A stretch of 5,433 bases of DNA from positions 1-5,433 of the forward strand of contig CALBSY010000055.1 in NCBI GenBank assembly GCA_937967725.1, in the 5' to 3' direction. Shown here in pieces: positions 1 through 5,433 of the stretch; positions within the stretch are counted from its first letter, which is position 1, and each line of letters opens with the position of its first letter. Under the pieces are notes generated by a model. The model did no database searches and had not been told where the DNA came from. It saw nothing but the letters and a program-made list of their open reading frames with translations. The stretch comes from an uncultured Alphaproteobacteria bacterium (lineage in GTDB: Bacteria > Pseudomonadota > Alphaproteobacteria > Caulobacterales > Aquidulcibacteraceae). The position numbers and the translations under genes are program-made.

Positions 1-1707
1 GTAGCCGTGGCCGCAATGCAGTTCGAGCATGTCGAAGCCGGCCTCTTCGCCCATCAGCGTGGCGCGAACGAAGTCGGCTTTGACGCGCTCCATGTCCGCC
101 CGCGTCATCGCCCGCGGCGTGGCGTTGCGGCCCGACCAGGGAATAGGCGAGGGGCCGATTATCTCCCAGTTGCCGTCCGGCAGCGGCTGATCCGGAAAGT
201 CTTCCTCCCACGGCACGCGGGTCGAACCCTTGCGGCCTGCGTGCGCCAACTGCAGCGCGAACTTCGCGTTCGAGTGCACATGCACGTAGTCGACGATCCG
301 TTTCCAAGCCGCCACGTGTTCGTGCGCGTACATGCCGGCACAGCCCGGCGTGATGCGCGCGTCGGCGCTGACGTCAGTCATCTCGGTGAAGATCAGCCCA
401 GCGCCGCCCATGGCGCGTGCGCCGTAATGCACCAGATGGAAGTCGCCCGGCGTTCCGTCCTTAGCGGAGTACATACACATTGGTGAGACGACGACGCGGT
501 TGGCGAGCTCGACATCGCGCAGTTTTAGCGGAGCGAACATGGGCGGCGGCGGATTGGGATCGACGCCGGAGAACCAGCTTTCCACGCGGCCCAGGTAGTG
601 CTTGTCGCGTAAGCGCAAATTCTCGTGACTGACGCGCTGGCTGCGCGTGAGCAGCGAATAGGTAAATTGCAGCGGTTCGAGCTGCGCGTAACGGTCGACG
701 TTCTCGAACCACTCCGTCGAATTGCGCGCCGCGTTCTGAAGTTTCAGCACTTCGACTTGGCGGACGGCGTGATACTCGGCCAGCGCCTCGGCGAGCGGCT
801 TGCCGCCGTGCAGCACCTCCGCCAGCAAGATTGCGTCCTCCAGCGCCAGTTTTGTGCCGGAGCCGATGGAGAAGTGCGCGGTGTGCGCCGCGTCGCCCAT
901 CAGAATGAGATTGTCGCGATGCCAGGTCTCGCAAACGATCCGCGGGAAATTGAGCCAAGCCGAGCCGCTCAAGTGCTTGGCGTTAGTCGAAAGCGCGGCC
1001 CCCCCGAGATACTTGGCGAACAGCCTCTCCGCGGCGCGGCAGGTTTCGTCCTGGTTCATGGCGTCGAAGCCAAGGCCGCGCCAGGTCGCTTCCGAGCACT
1101 CGACGATGAAGGTCGAGGCGCCGGGCTCGAATTTATAGGCATGCGCCCAGATCCAGCCGTGCTCGGTTTGCTCGAACGCGAAAGTAAAGGCCTCAAACGC
1201 CTTCTCGGCGCCGAGCCAGATGTATTTGTTCGGCCGCACGTCGATATCGACGCCGAAGTGGTCGGCCCATTGCGTGCGCCATTTCGAGTTGGCGCCGTCA
1301 CAGGCGATGACGAGATCGTATTGTGTGAGCAGGGCTGGATTGACTTCGACCTCGGTCTTGAACTGCAATCGCACGCCTAGCTCGCGGGCGCGGTCCTGCA
1401 GAATGTTCAAGAGCCGCTTGCGGCCGATGCCGACGAAACCGTGGCCGCATGAGGTGATGGTTTCGCCGCGAATGTGAACGTCAATGTCGTCCCAGTGCGC
1501 GAAGCCGGCTTCGATGGCGTCGGCGCTGACGGGATCGTTGGCGCGCAAGTTCTCCATGGTCTGATCGGAGAACACGACGCCCCAGCCGAAGGTGTCGCCC
1601 GGATCGTTGCGTTCAAACACGACGATGTCGTGCGCGGGATCGCGCAGCTTCATCGAAATCGCGAAGGTCAGCCCCGCGGGCCCGCCGCCGACACAGGCAA
1701 CTCTCAT
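1..1707 (-). CDS. Bifunctional salicylyl-CoA 5-hydroxylase/oxidoreductase (or 2-aminobenzoyl-CoA monooxygenase/reductase), C-terminus cut by window edge
   Basis: The 569 visible codons run from ATG at 1707 to the window edge with no stop. Residues 1-380 form an FAD-dependent aromatic hydroxylase: a dinucleotide-binding GGGPAG at 7-12, a CDGANS DG-type motif at 136-141, and the FAD-contacting GDAAH at 271-275. From about 390 an Old Yellow Enzyme-type FMN domain begins, with NRVVVSPMCMYSA at 403-415, HLVHYGARAMGGAGLIF near 424-440, AHAGRKGS at 488-495 and LELHCGHGY at 561-569, where the window ends. Relatives are roughly 770 residues, so about 200 are missing. This family hydroxylates CoA-activated aromatics in the cytoplasm, converting salicylyl-CoA to gentisyl-CoA, or hydroxylating and reducing 2-aminobenzoyl-CoA. 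The substrate cannot be chosen from sequence alone. The start is fixed by the GGGPAG motif lying six residues in; no Shine-Dalgarno precedes it. Confidence 0.9.
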   Translation of the reverse strand, partial: MRVACVGGGPAGLTFAISMKLRDPAHDIVVFERNDPGDTFGWGVVFSDQTMENLRANDPVSADAIEAGFAHWDDIDVHIRGETITSCGHGFVGIGRKRLLNILQDRARELGVRLQFKTEVEVNPALLTQYDLVIACDGANSKWRTQWADHFGVDIDVRPNKYIWLGAEKAFEAFTFAFEQTEHGWIWAHAYKFEPGASTFIVECSEATWRGLGFDAMNQDETCRAAERLFAKYLGGAALSTNAKHLSGSAWLNFPRIVCETWHRDNLILMGDAAHTAHFSIGSGTKLALEDAILLAEVLHGGKPLAEALAEYHAVRQVEVLKLQNAARNSTEWFENVDRYAQLEPLQFTYSLLTRSQRVSHENLRLRDKHYLGRVESWFSGVDPNPPPPMFAPLKLRDVELANRVVVSPMCMYSAKDGTPGDFHLVHYGARAMGGAGLIFTEMTDVSADARITPGCAGMYAHEHVAAWKRIVDYVHVHSNAKFALQLAHAGRKGSTRVPWEEDFPDQPLPDGNWEIIGPSPIPWSGRNATPRAMTRADMERVKADFVRATLMGEEAGFDMLELHCGHGY

Positions 1708-1722
1708 AGATACTTTATATCT
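1708..1722. promoter_or_regulatory. Perfect inverted repeat over the -10 box, candidate operator
   Basis: AGATA (1708-1712) and TATCT (1718-1722) are perfect reverse complements around a 5-nt spacer. The repeat covers the whole predicted -10 box and touches the ATG. Size and position would suit a repressor of the winged-helix type, such as the MarR-family regulators often found with aromatic CoA degradation genes. No regulator gene is visible in the window, so the assignment is inference. Confidence 0.35.
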
Positions 1723-1742
1723 AAAATACCAGAAGAGAGCAA
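1708..1742 (-). promoter_or_regulatory. Sigma70-like promoter placed for a leaderless hydroxylase mRNA
   Basis: On the minus strand, TTGCTC (1742-1737) and TATAAA (1719-1714) are separated by exactly 17 nt. They match the -35 and -10 consensus at 4 and 5 of 6 positions, in an AT-rich patch within otherwise GC-rich DNA. Only 6 nt separate the -10 box from the ATG at 1707, so transcription would start at or beside the A of the start codon. This agrees with the absence of a Shine-Dalgarno sequence. The -35 box lies just past the stop codon of the upstream PcfJ-like gene (1747-1745). The call rests on consensus and spacing only. Confidence 0.5.
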
Positions 1743-1744
1743 GG

Positions 1745-2911
1745 TTATCCGATCGCCGCCGCCATAAGTTCTCGCGTGCGGTTGAGGATGGCGTTTGCGT
1801 CGACGGGCGCAGCCGGAACCGTGACACCCTCCGCCGCTTTAGCGCCGACGTACGGCTGCCAAAGCAACTTCCAGCTAACCAAGTTTATCGGCGCGGGTCC
1901 GTAGAGTGCGCTGCATCCCGGCATCGTGCATAGAGCATGCGCCCAGGCGTAGGCGGCGCGCAGCAGGTCTTGATCCGGCGTGCGGTTGCGCGGGCCGCAA
2001 ATCTGCTCGATGCCGACGGCTGCGCCCTCGCGATAACGGATTTCCATAGTGGCGAGCCGGGAGCCGCCTTGGCGGACGCCGAACAGCCGCGAGTAGCCGA
2101 TGGCGGCGCGCTCGGCATAGTCGGCGACGCAATGCCCCATCAAGCGGCCTTCCTCCTGGAGCGCGGCGGCCGTATCGAGCGCGACAAACTCGTAGCCTGC
2201 GTGACGTGCGCCGGTCAGGTGGTGCGGATCGCCACGCGCTTCCCGCGCCTGGGCGTCGAGTATCATGCGCACGTGCCAAAGATGCGCTTCGTGTGCGACG
2301 ACGGCCAACGCAGCGCGGCTGCTCCATGCGGTGCGGAGGTAACGGTACGCAGCATGCTGCGGGTGTTTGCTGAACCAGGCGAAGGCGGCGACAGGTGCGA
2401 TCATATCGGGACGCAATGCGTCCCAGCAGCGGCGCGCCCACCACAAGGCGAACTCGTCGTCGCACAAGGCGCGCGCTGTGAGCACTTGGGCGAGCCACGT
2501 CGCGCCTGGTTTGACCGTCGCCGGCGCTGCGTTCACGACACCTCTGCCGAATGCGCGGTCGCCGGGATCGAGGTTGGCGGGCAGGGGCTCGTAAAGCGCC
2601 TCCGGCGGCAAGCGGCGCAGCCACATCGGCAAACGCAGCGCAGCCGCGATCTCCTTGAGCGGCCGCCCAGCGCGCACAAGTTTCAAAGCGGACGCGCGCT
2701 CGCGCGCGGTGAGTCTCTTGGTGACGAGCGAGATGGCGGCGGCGGGAAAGCTAACCAACAGGTCGGCATGCGCCTTCGATGCAAGCATCAGTTTTTGCAG
2801 CGCGGGCTGCAACGCGGGCAGGAAGCGAGCGAGTTGAGTTTCATGTTCTGACGTTGCGCGGCGCGGCTTGAGCAGCGTGCGCGCGGCAGGTGTGGCGATG
2901 ACGATGGTCAC
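1745..2911 (-). CDS. PcfJ-like protein
   Basis: Read from GTG at 2911 this is 388 residues. The C-terminal half carries the PcfJ-family signature: GRLMGHCVADY at 255-265 (with a conserved HCV..Y core), RLATMEIRY at 285-293, and IEQICGPRNR at 301-310. The family is named after a protein of the conjugative plasmid pCF10; its biochemical role is not established, and chromosomal copies occur in proteobacteria. The N-terminal half is Ala/Arg/Leu-rich and predicted helical, with no signal peptide or membrane segment seen. The GTG is preferred because GGAG (2923-2920) lies 8 nt upstream. An in-frame TTG at 2932 would add seven residues (395 in all) but has no ribosome site. The stop TAA is at 1747-1745, 37 nt before the hydroxylase gene on the same strand. 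No plasmid transfer genes flank it. Confidence 0.82.
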   Translation of the reverse strand: MTIVIATPAARTLLKPRRATSEHETQLARFLPALQPALQKLMLASKAHADLLVSFPAAAISLVTKRLTARERASALKLVRAGRPLKEIAAALRLPMWLRRLPPEALYEPLPANLDPGDRAFGRGVVNAAPATVKPGATWLAQVLTARALCDDEFALWWARRCWDALRPDMIAPVAAFAWFSKHPQHAAYRYLRTAWSSRAALAVVAHEAHLWHVRMILDAQAREARGDPHHLTGARHAGYEFVALDTAAALQEEGRLMGHCVADYAERAAIGYSRLFGVRQGGSRLATMEIRYREGAAVGIEQICGPRNRTPDQDLLRAAYAWAHALCTMPGCSALYGPAPINLVSWKLLWQPYVGAKAAEGVTVPAAPVDANAILNRTRELMAAAIG

Positions 2912-2941
2912 GGGGACAGCTCCGGCAGGCAAGACGCAAAA

Positions 2942-3004
2942 GGCGGAGCTCTAAAATGACGCCCGATTTCGCCGGCAAAAGCCCTTGTTTATTTTGTCTC
3001 CGCC
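2942..3004. repeat. Spaced inverted repeat GGCGGAG / CTCCGCC
   Basis: GGCGGAG (2942-2948) and CTCCGCC (2998-3004) are perfect 7-nt reverse complements 49 nt apart; with flanking A/T bases (AAA before, TTT after) the match extends with one mismatch. They bracket the AT-rich part of the divergent spacer. Arms this short arise by chance in GC-rich DNA, so the role is uncertain. Confidence 0.25.
2950..2978 (-). promoter_or_regulatory. Weak candidate promoter for the PcfJ-like gene
   Basis: On the minus strand TTGCCG (2978-2973) is followed after 17 nt by TTTAGA (2955-2950). The -35 matches 4 of 6 consensus positions and the -10 only 3 of 6. A start near 2943 would leave a leader of about 30 nt before the GTG at 2911, which is a sensible distance. 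The match alone is near background. Confidence 0.22.
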
Positions 3005-3130
3005 GTTTGAGGCTACGCACCTGAGCGATGCACCGCGAGCGCAGAGATAACCAAAATTCATCTGGCGTGCGAAGCTGTGGCGGTGTTTGATGCACGCCAA
3101 TCTGAGGGGGCAATCGGAGGTGCTGGCGAC

Positions 3131-3135
3131 GGAGG
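3131..3135 (+). promoter_or_regulatory. Shine-Dalgarno deciding the start at 3145
   Basis: GGAGG sits 9 nt before ATG 3145 and immediately against TTG 3136. The spacing supports the ATG and argues against the TTG. Confidence 0.7.
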
Positions 3136-3144
3136 TTGCCTCGG

Positions 3145-3795
3145 ATGGGCTCAGAAAAGACTCGCAAAGACGCGAACACGCGGCCGGCGCTCCTGACGGA
3201 GACGGTCGAACAACCGACAGAAGTCGTACGAGAGACGGACATTGAGGAGATCGCGACAGCCGAAGGCGGCAATGATCACATAGGATTTGAAGAAGCGTTC
3301 AACGACATCATGGAGGACGAAGTCGCCCCCCTGTTCATCGAACAAGGCGTCTCCTGCGAGCACTACAACGTGCTGAGCAACTTCAACAATCTGTCCATTC
3401 TGGCGTTTATCTGCAACAGGACTGGGTTGCGCGCGGATGCATGCGTTACAAGCGGGTCGAAAGATTATGTTTGTGTCGCTGAGGTCGGCAACGTGCTGTG
3501 GGCGTCCGACGAGGTGCGCCGCCAACGCCGCGTAAAACGTTTTGGCGGCACGACCTCTTATCAGGATTGGCGCGATGCGCCTGATGTCGACGCCAAGGCC
3601 GAAGCGAAGGACCGGCTCAAACAGGAAAAGCAGCGTTACGTCATGCGCGTTAAGCGCGTGGTCGACGCCGCGTGTCAGGTGGGCCTGATGACCAGGACGC
3701 CGATCCGGCCGAATTACGTTGCGGTGCGGGCGGCGCCGTCACTGCGCCGGGTGATGTCAAAACTGTTTTTGTTGCGGGCGGCGGGCAAGCGTTAG
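3145..3795 (+). CDS. Unrecognised 216-residue protein, first gene of the TIR-LuxR operon
   Basis: I do not recognise this family. The ATG at 3145 is chosen because GGAGG (3131-3135) lies 9 nt upstream. A TTG three codons earlier (3136) would abut that ribosome site directly and is unlikely. Residues 20-66 are strongly acidic, probably partly disordered at first, then helical (FEEAFNDIMEDEVAPLF near 48-64). A central part, about 71-120, holds four cysteines (71, 90, 100, 110). From about 124 the protein is rich in Arg and Lys, with a likely helical segment at 150-180 and a basic end. No signal peptide or membrane span is seen, so it is probably cytoplasmic. The stop TAG (3793-3795) is 20 nt before the TIR-LuxR gene, which suggests co-transcription and perhaps a partner role. 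The basic rear might bind nucleic acid or an acidic partner; that is inference. Confidence 0.75.
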   Translation: MGSEKTRKDANTRPALLTETVEQPTEVVRETDIEEIATAEGGNDHIGFEEAFNDIMEDEVAPLFIEQGVSCEHYNVLSNFNNLSILAFICNRTGLRADACVTSGSKDYVCVAEVGNVLWASDEVRRQRRVKRFGGTTSYQDWRDAPDVDAKAEAKDRLKQEKQRYVMRVKRVVDAACQVGLMTRTPIRPNYVAVRAAPSLRRVMSKLFLLRAAGKR

Positions 3796-3815
3796 CGGAA
3801 AGAGGCGCGTAGCGC

Positions 3816-5378
3816 ATGATGCAAGTGTTTGTCTCTTTCGCGCGAGCGGATACCGAAGCCGCCGCGCGCGTTGCCGAAGGACTGAGGTTGCAGGGTCTTT
3901 CGGTCTGGAGGGACGCGGACGTGAGCAAGGGTCGGCCGCGCTCTGGCGGCGCGCCGGCGGCGTTGCGAGAGGCGCAGCTCGCTCTGTGCTTGTGGTCGCG
4001 CGCGGCGATGCGTTCGGCCACGAGGAAGGAGGAGGCCGAACACGCCAAACGCGCCGGCAAGCTTCTGCCGCTGGCCTTGAAGAACTTCAGCTGGAGCGAT
4101 TGCCCGGAAAGCTTGTGGTCGGTCGGCTTGGCGGTGCCGCGCCTTCAATTCTCGGAGGATTTCTTTGCTTGGCTGGCGCGGGTGGTGCGGCGGCGCATAG
4201 AGACGCCTCCCGCTGCCAACGATTGCGATTTTTTTGGCGTCGGGGAGAGCGAGGAATCTGGCGTCTATATAGAGTTCGCGTCCAAGGATTTGCGGCAAGC
4301 GTTTATGGGCCCCACCGGCAAGGCCGCGCGCTCTCCGGCGCTTGCCAGGCAGCTGAATGCATATTTTCTTACCCGCCCGGATCTATTGGCCCAGGTCGAC
4401 CACTATCGCCGGCGCGTCCGGGACATGCAGGTTTGCGAAGAATCCCGCCAGATTGTCCCGTTTCCATCGCCACGTGTGCGCGTGCGCCAAGAACCCAATA
4501 TCGGGGCGCGCCGGGTCAAGTTGCGATTTGGCGGTTCACGATACTGGTCCGAGTTTTCAGTGCCGGCGCCAGAGCAGCCGCGGGTACAGCAGTTTGATAC
4601 GGCTGAAGCCGCCCCACTGGAACAGCCAAGGCGCACGCCTTCGGTTGCTAACGCCGCGCAATGGTTCACCGCGCTCCTGGGAAAACGCCGACCATCCACG
4701 TTGTCGCCGGCGATGGAAGCGGTGCGGCGGCGGCGGCAGCGCTACGATGCGATCTTATCCGCACTGGAGGCGACCTACGCCGCGCAATCGATCACCGATC
4801 TTGATGCAAGCATGGCGGATGGGTTCGCGGCGCTCGGCGTGAATTATGTGGGCGTCAAGGGGGCGTCCAGGGCGTCAGCGCAACCGGGCGAGGGGAGCCG
4901 GTCCGGTCTGCAGCTGGCGCGCTGGCTCGATGTCCGCAACAGCACCGCGCTGGAACGGCACGACGCGGAGACGCTGATGCGGCTGGGCCAATTCCGGCTC
5001 AGCGAGGCCTATGTGACGCAAGTGCCCGGTCTGCGCGCCAGCGTGTGCGCGCTAAGCGAGACCGGTTGCGGTTATTGGCGCGATTATCGGCAGGCCAACC
5101 CGGTGCGCCTGCTCTCCATGTATTATGTTTACTTTGGCAGTCTTTGGCACGATCAGCTGGCCCCGCCCGACATCGAACTTTCACCGCGTCAGCGCGAGTG
5201 CTTGCAATGGGCGGCGGTGGGCAAGTCCAACCGTCAGATCGGCGAGATACTCGATTTCGATACCGAAGACGTGCTCAATCACATTGAGGATGCGCGCCGA
5301 CGGCTCGGCGCCGCCACGCACGCGCAGGCGATCGACGTCGCCATCGCCCGCAGCCTCATCGCCCCGCCTTATTGTTGA
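3816..5378 (+). CDS. TIR domain-LuxR-type regulator fusion
   Basis: This 520-residue protein has two recognisable ends. Residues 3-115 form a TIR domain: VFVSFARAD (4-12), SVWRDADVSKGR (29-40), ALREAQLALCLWS (49-61), and SATRKEEAEHAKRAGKLLPL (67-86). That last segment aligns without gaps to the alphaproteobacterial pattern SxWVxxEA..GKLVPL, placing E73 at the usual catalytic glutamate; the Trp is replaced by Thr69. Residues 130-300 are unassigned. Residues 300-450 resemble a diverged LuxR autoinducer-binding domain (GFAALGVNYVGV at 336-347; a final helix MYYVYFGSLWHDQ at 435-447). Residues 455-515 are a GerE helix-turn-helix (LSPRQRECLQWAAVGKSNRQ at 455-474, then IGEIL and a recognition helix near 484-497). 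AGAGG (3801-3805) precedes ATG 3816; a second ATG at 3819 is possible. TIR domains either cleave NAD or act as scaffolds; LuxR proteins bind DNA. The joint function is inference. Confidence 0.85.
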   Translation: MMQVFVSFARADTEAAARVAEGLRLQGLSVWRDADVSKGRPRSGGAPAALREAQLALCLWSRAAMRSATRKEEAEHAKRAGKLLPLALKNFSWSDCPESLWSVGLAVPRLQFSEDFFAWLARVVRRRIETPPAANDCDFFGVGESEESGVYIEFASKDLRQAFMGPTGKAARSPALARQLNAYFLTRPDLLAQVDHYRRRVRDMQVCEESRQIVPFPSPRVRVRQEPNIGARRVKLRFGGSRYWSEFSVPAPEQPRVQQFDTAEAAPLEQPRRTPSVANAAQWFTALLGKRRPSTLSPAMEAVRRRRQRYDAILSALEATYAAQSITDLDASMADGFAALGVNYVGVKGASRASAQPGEGSRSGLQLARWLDVRNSTALERHDAETLMRLGQFRLSEAYVTQVPGLRASVCALSETGCGYWRDYRQANPVRLLSMYYVYFGSLWHDQLAPPDIELSPRQRECLQWAAVGKSNRQIGEILDFDTEDVLNHIEDARRRLGAATHAQAIDVAIARSLIAPPYC

Positions 5379-5387
5379 AGCGCTGGC

Positions 5388-5394
5388 GGAGAGG
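5388..5394 (+). promoter_or_regulatory. Shine-Dalgarno for the downstream gene
   Basis: GGAGAGG lies 6 nt before ATG 5401, within a purine-rich run (5388-5398) that also contains a nearer GGGAGG. It is the main support for a third gene starting at the window edge. Confidence 0.45.
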
Positions 5395-5400
5395 GAGGTA

Positions 5401-5433
5401 ATGCCACAAGTGAGGCGCATCAATCACTTAGCG
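5401..5433 (+). CDS. Probable third operon gene, only the first 11 codons visible
   Basis: ATG at 5401 opens a frame reading MPQVRRINHLA that stays open to the window edge. It starts 22 nt after the TIR-LuxR stop and is preceded by a purine-rich ribosome site, the same spacing pattern as between the two upstream genes. The product cannot be identified from 11 residues. Being so close, it would be co-transcribed with the TIR-LuxR gene if real. Confidence 0.45.
   Translation, partial: MPQVRRINHLA

Larger units (their letters stand above)
2912..3144. other. Divergent intergenic region
   Basis: About 230 bp separate the leftward PcfJ-like gene from the rightward operon. I see no convincing open frame with a ribosome site, RNA gene or terminator hairpin. 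The content is a relatively AT-rich stretch around 2976-2997, a weak leftward promoter candidate, a spaced inverted repeat, and the Shine-Dalgarno of the rightward gene. No rightward -35/-10 pair with acceptable spacing was found by eye. Confidence 0.6.

Noticed and set aside
625..1380. Long plus-strand open frame of 251 codons opposite the hydroxylase gene
   Set aside because: It lies wholly antisense to a gene with clear FAD-binding motifs, has no recognisable domain, and fits an artefact of high-GC codon use on the other strand.
1937..2851. Plus-strand open frame of 304 codons opposite the PcfJ-like gene
   Set aside because: It is antisense to a protein with PcfJ family motifs, and its translation shows no known domain or coherent composition.
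2912..2932. TTG at 2932 as start of the PcfJ-like protein
   Set aside because: No ribosome site precedes it, while GTG at 2911 has GGAG 8 nt upstream. It remains possible.
3136..3144. TTG at 3136 as start of the 216-residue protein
   Set aside because: GGAGG ends at 3135, leaving no spacing for a ribosome; ATG at 3145 has 9 nt.
2841..3272. Minus-strand frame of 143 codons spanning the divergent spacer
   Set aside because: It overlaps the starts of two better supported genes on both sides and its translation is Arg/Pro-rich without domain signals.
3151..3525. Minus-strand frame of 124 codons opposite the 216-residue gene
   Set aside because: The plus-strand frame has a GGAGG ribosome site at good spacing and operon context; the minus frame has neither.
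3796..3815. Promoter or terminator between the 216-residue gene and the TIR-LuxR gene
   Set aside because: The 20-nt gap holds only a ribosome site; there is no hairpin with a T-run and no room for a promoter.
3986..4597. Plus-strand frame of 203 codons inside the TIR-LuxR gene
   Set aside because: It overlaps the coding frame that carries the TIR and LuxR motifs and has no motif of its own; it is an alternative-frame shadow.

Overview
The window is GC-rich chromosomal-type DNA. Codon use and the protein families present (an alphaproteobacterial-style TIR domain, a PcfJ-like protein and a CoA-ester aromatic degradation enzyme) suggest an alphaproteobacterium. No rRNA, tRNA, CRISPR array or insertion sequence was seen, and genus-level assignment is not possible by eye.

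Left half (1-2911, minus strand). The left edge cuts a large two-domain flavoenzyme whose start is at 1707. It has an N-terminal FAD-dependent aromatic hydroxylase joined to a C-terminal Old Yellow Enzyme-type FMN oxidoreductase, the layout of bifunctional salicylyl-CoA 5-hydroxylase/oxidoreductase and 2-aminobenzoyl-CoA monooxygenase/reductase. The last 200 or so residues lie outside the window. Upstream of it, on the same strand, is a complete PcfJ-like gene (1745-2911). The 37-nt gap between them holds a good sigma70-like promoter, placed so that transcription would begin at or next to the ATG (a leaderless mRNA), and a perfect 5-5-5 inverted repeat over the -10 box that may be an operator. 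The enzyme is therefore probably transcribed from its own promoter.

Middle (2912-3144). This is a divergent intergenic region of about 230 bp. It contains a weak candidate promoter for the PcfJ-like gene, a spaced inverted repeat and a good Shine-Dalgarno site for the rightward gene. No convincing rightward promoter was found.

Right half (3145-5433, plus strand). This looks like a tight operon: an unrecognised 216-residue protein with an acidic front and a basic rear, then (20 nt later) a 520-residue protein joining a TIR domain to a LuxR-type regulator, then (22 nt later) the first 11 codons of a probable third gene. The TIR-LuxR fusion is the most notable item. It has an N-terminal TIR fold that keeps the likely catalytic glutamate, about 165 unassigned residues, a diverged autoinducer-binding-like region and a C-terminal GerE helix-turn-helix. 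It could couple an NAD-consuming or signalling TIR module to transcription control, either as a defence-type sensor or as a regulator that uses TIR as an assembly scaffold. That function is inference; the domain order is read from the sequence.
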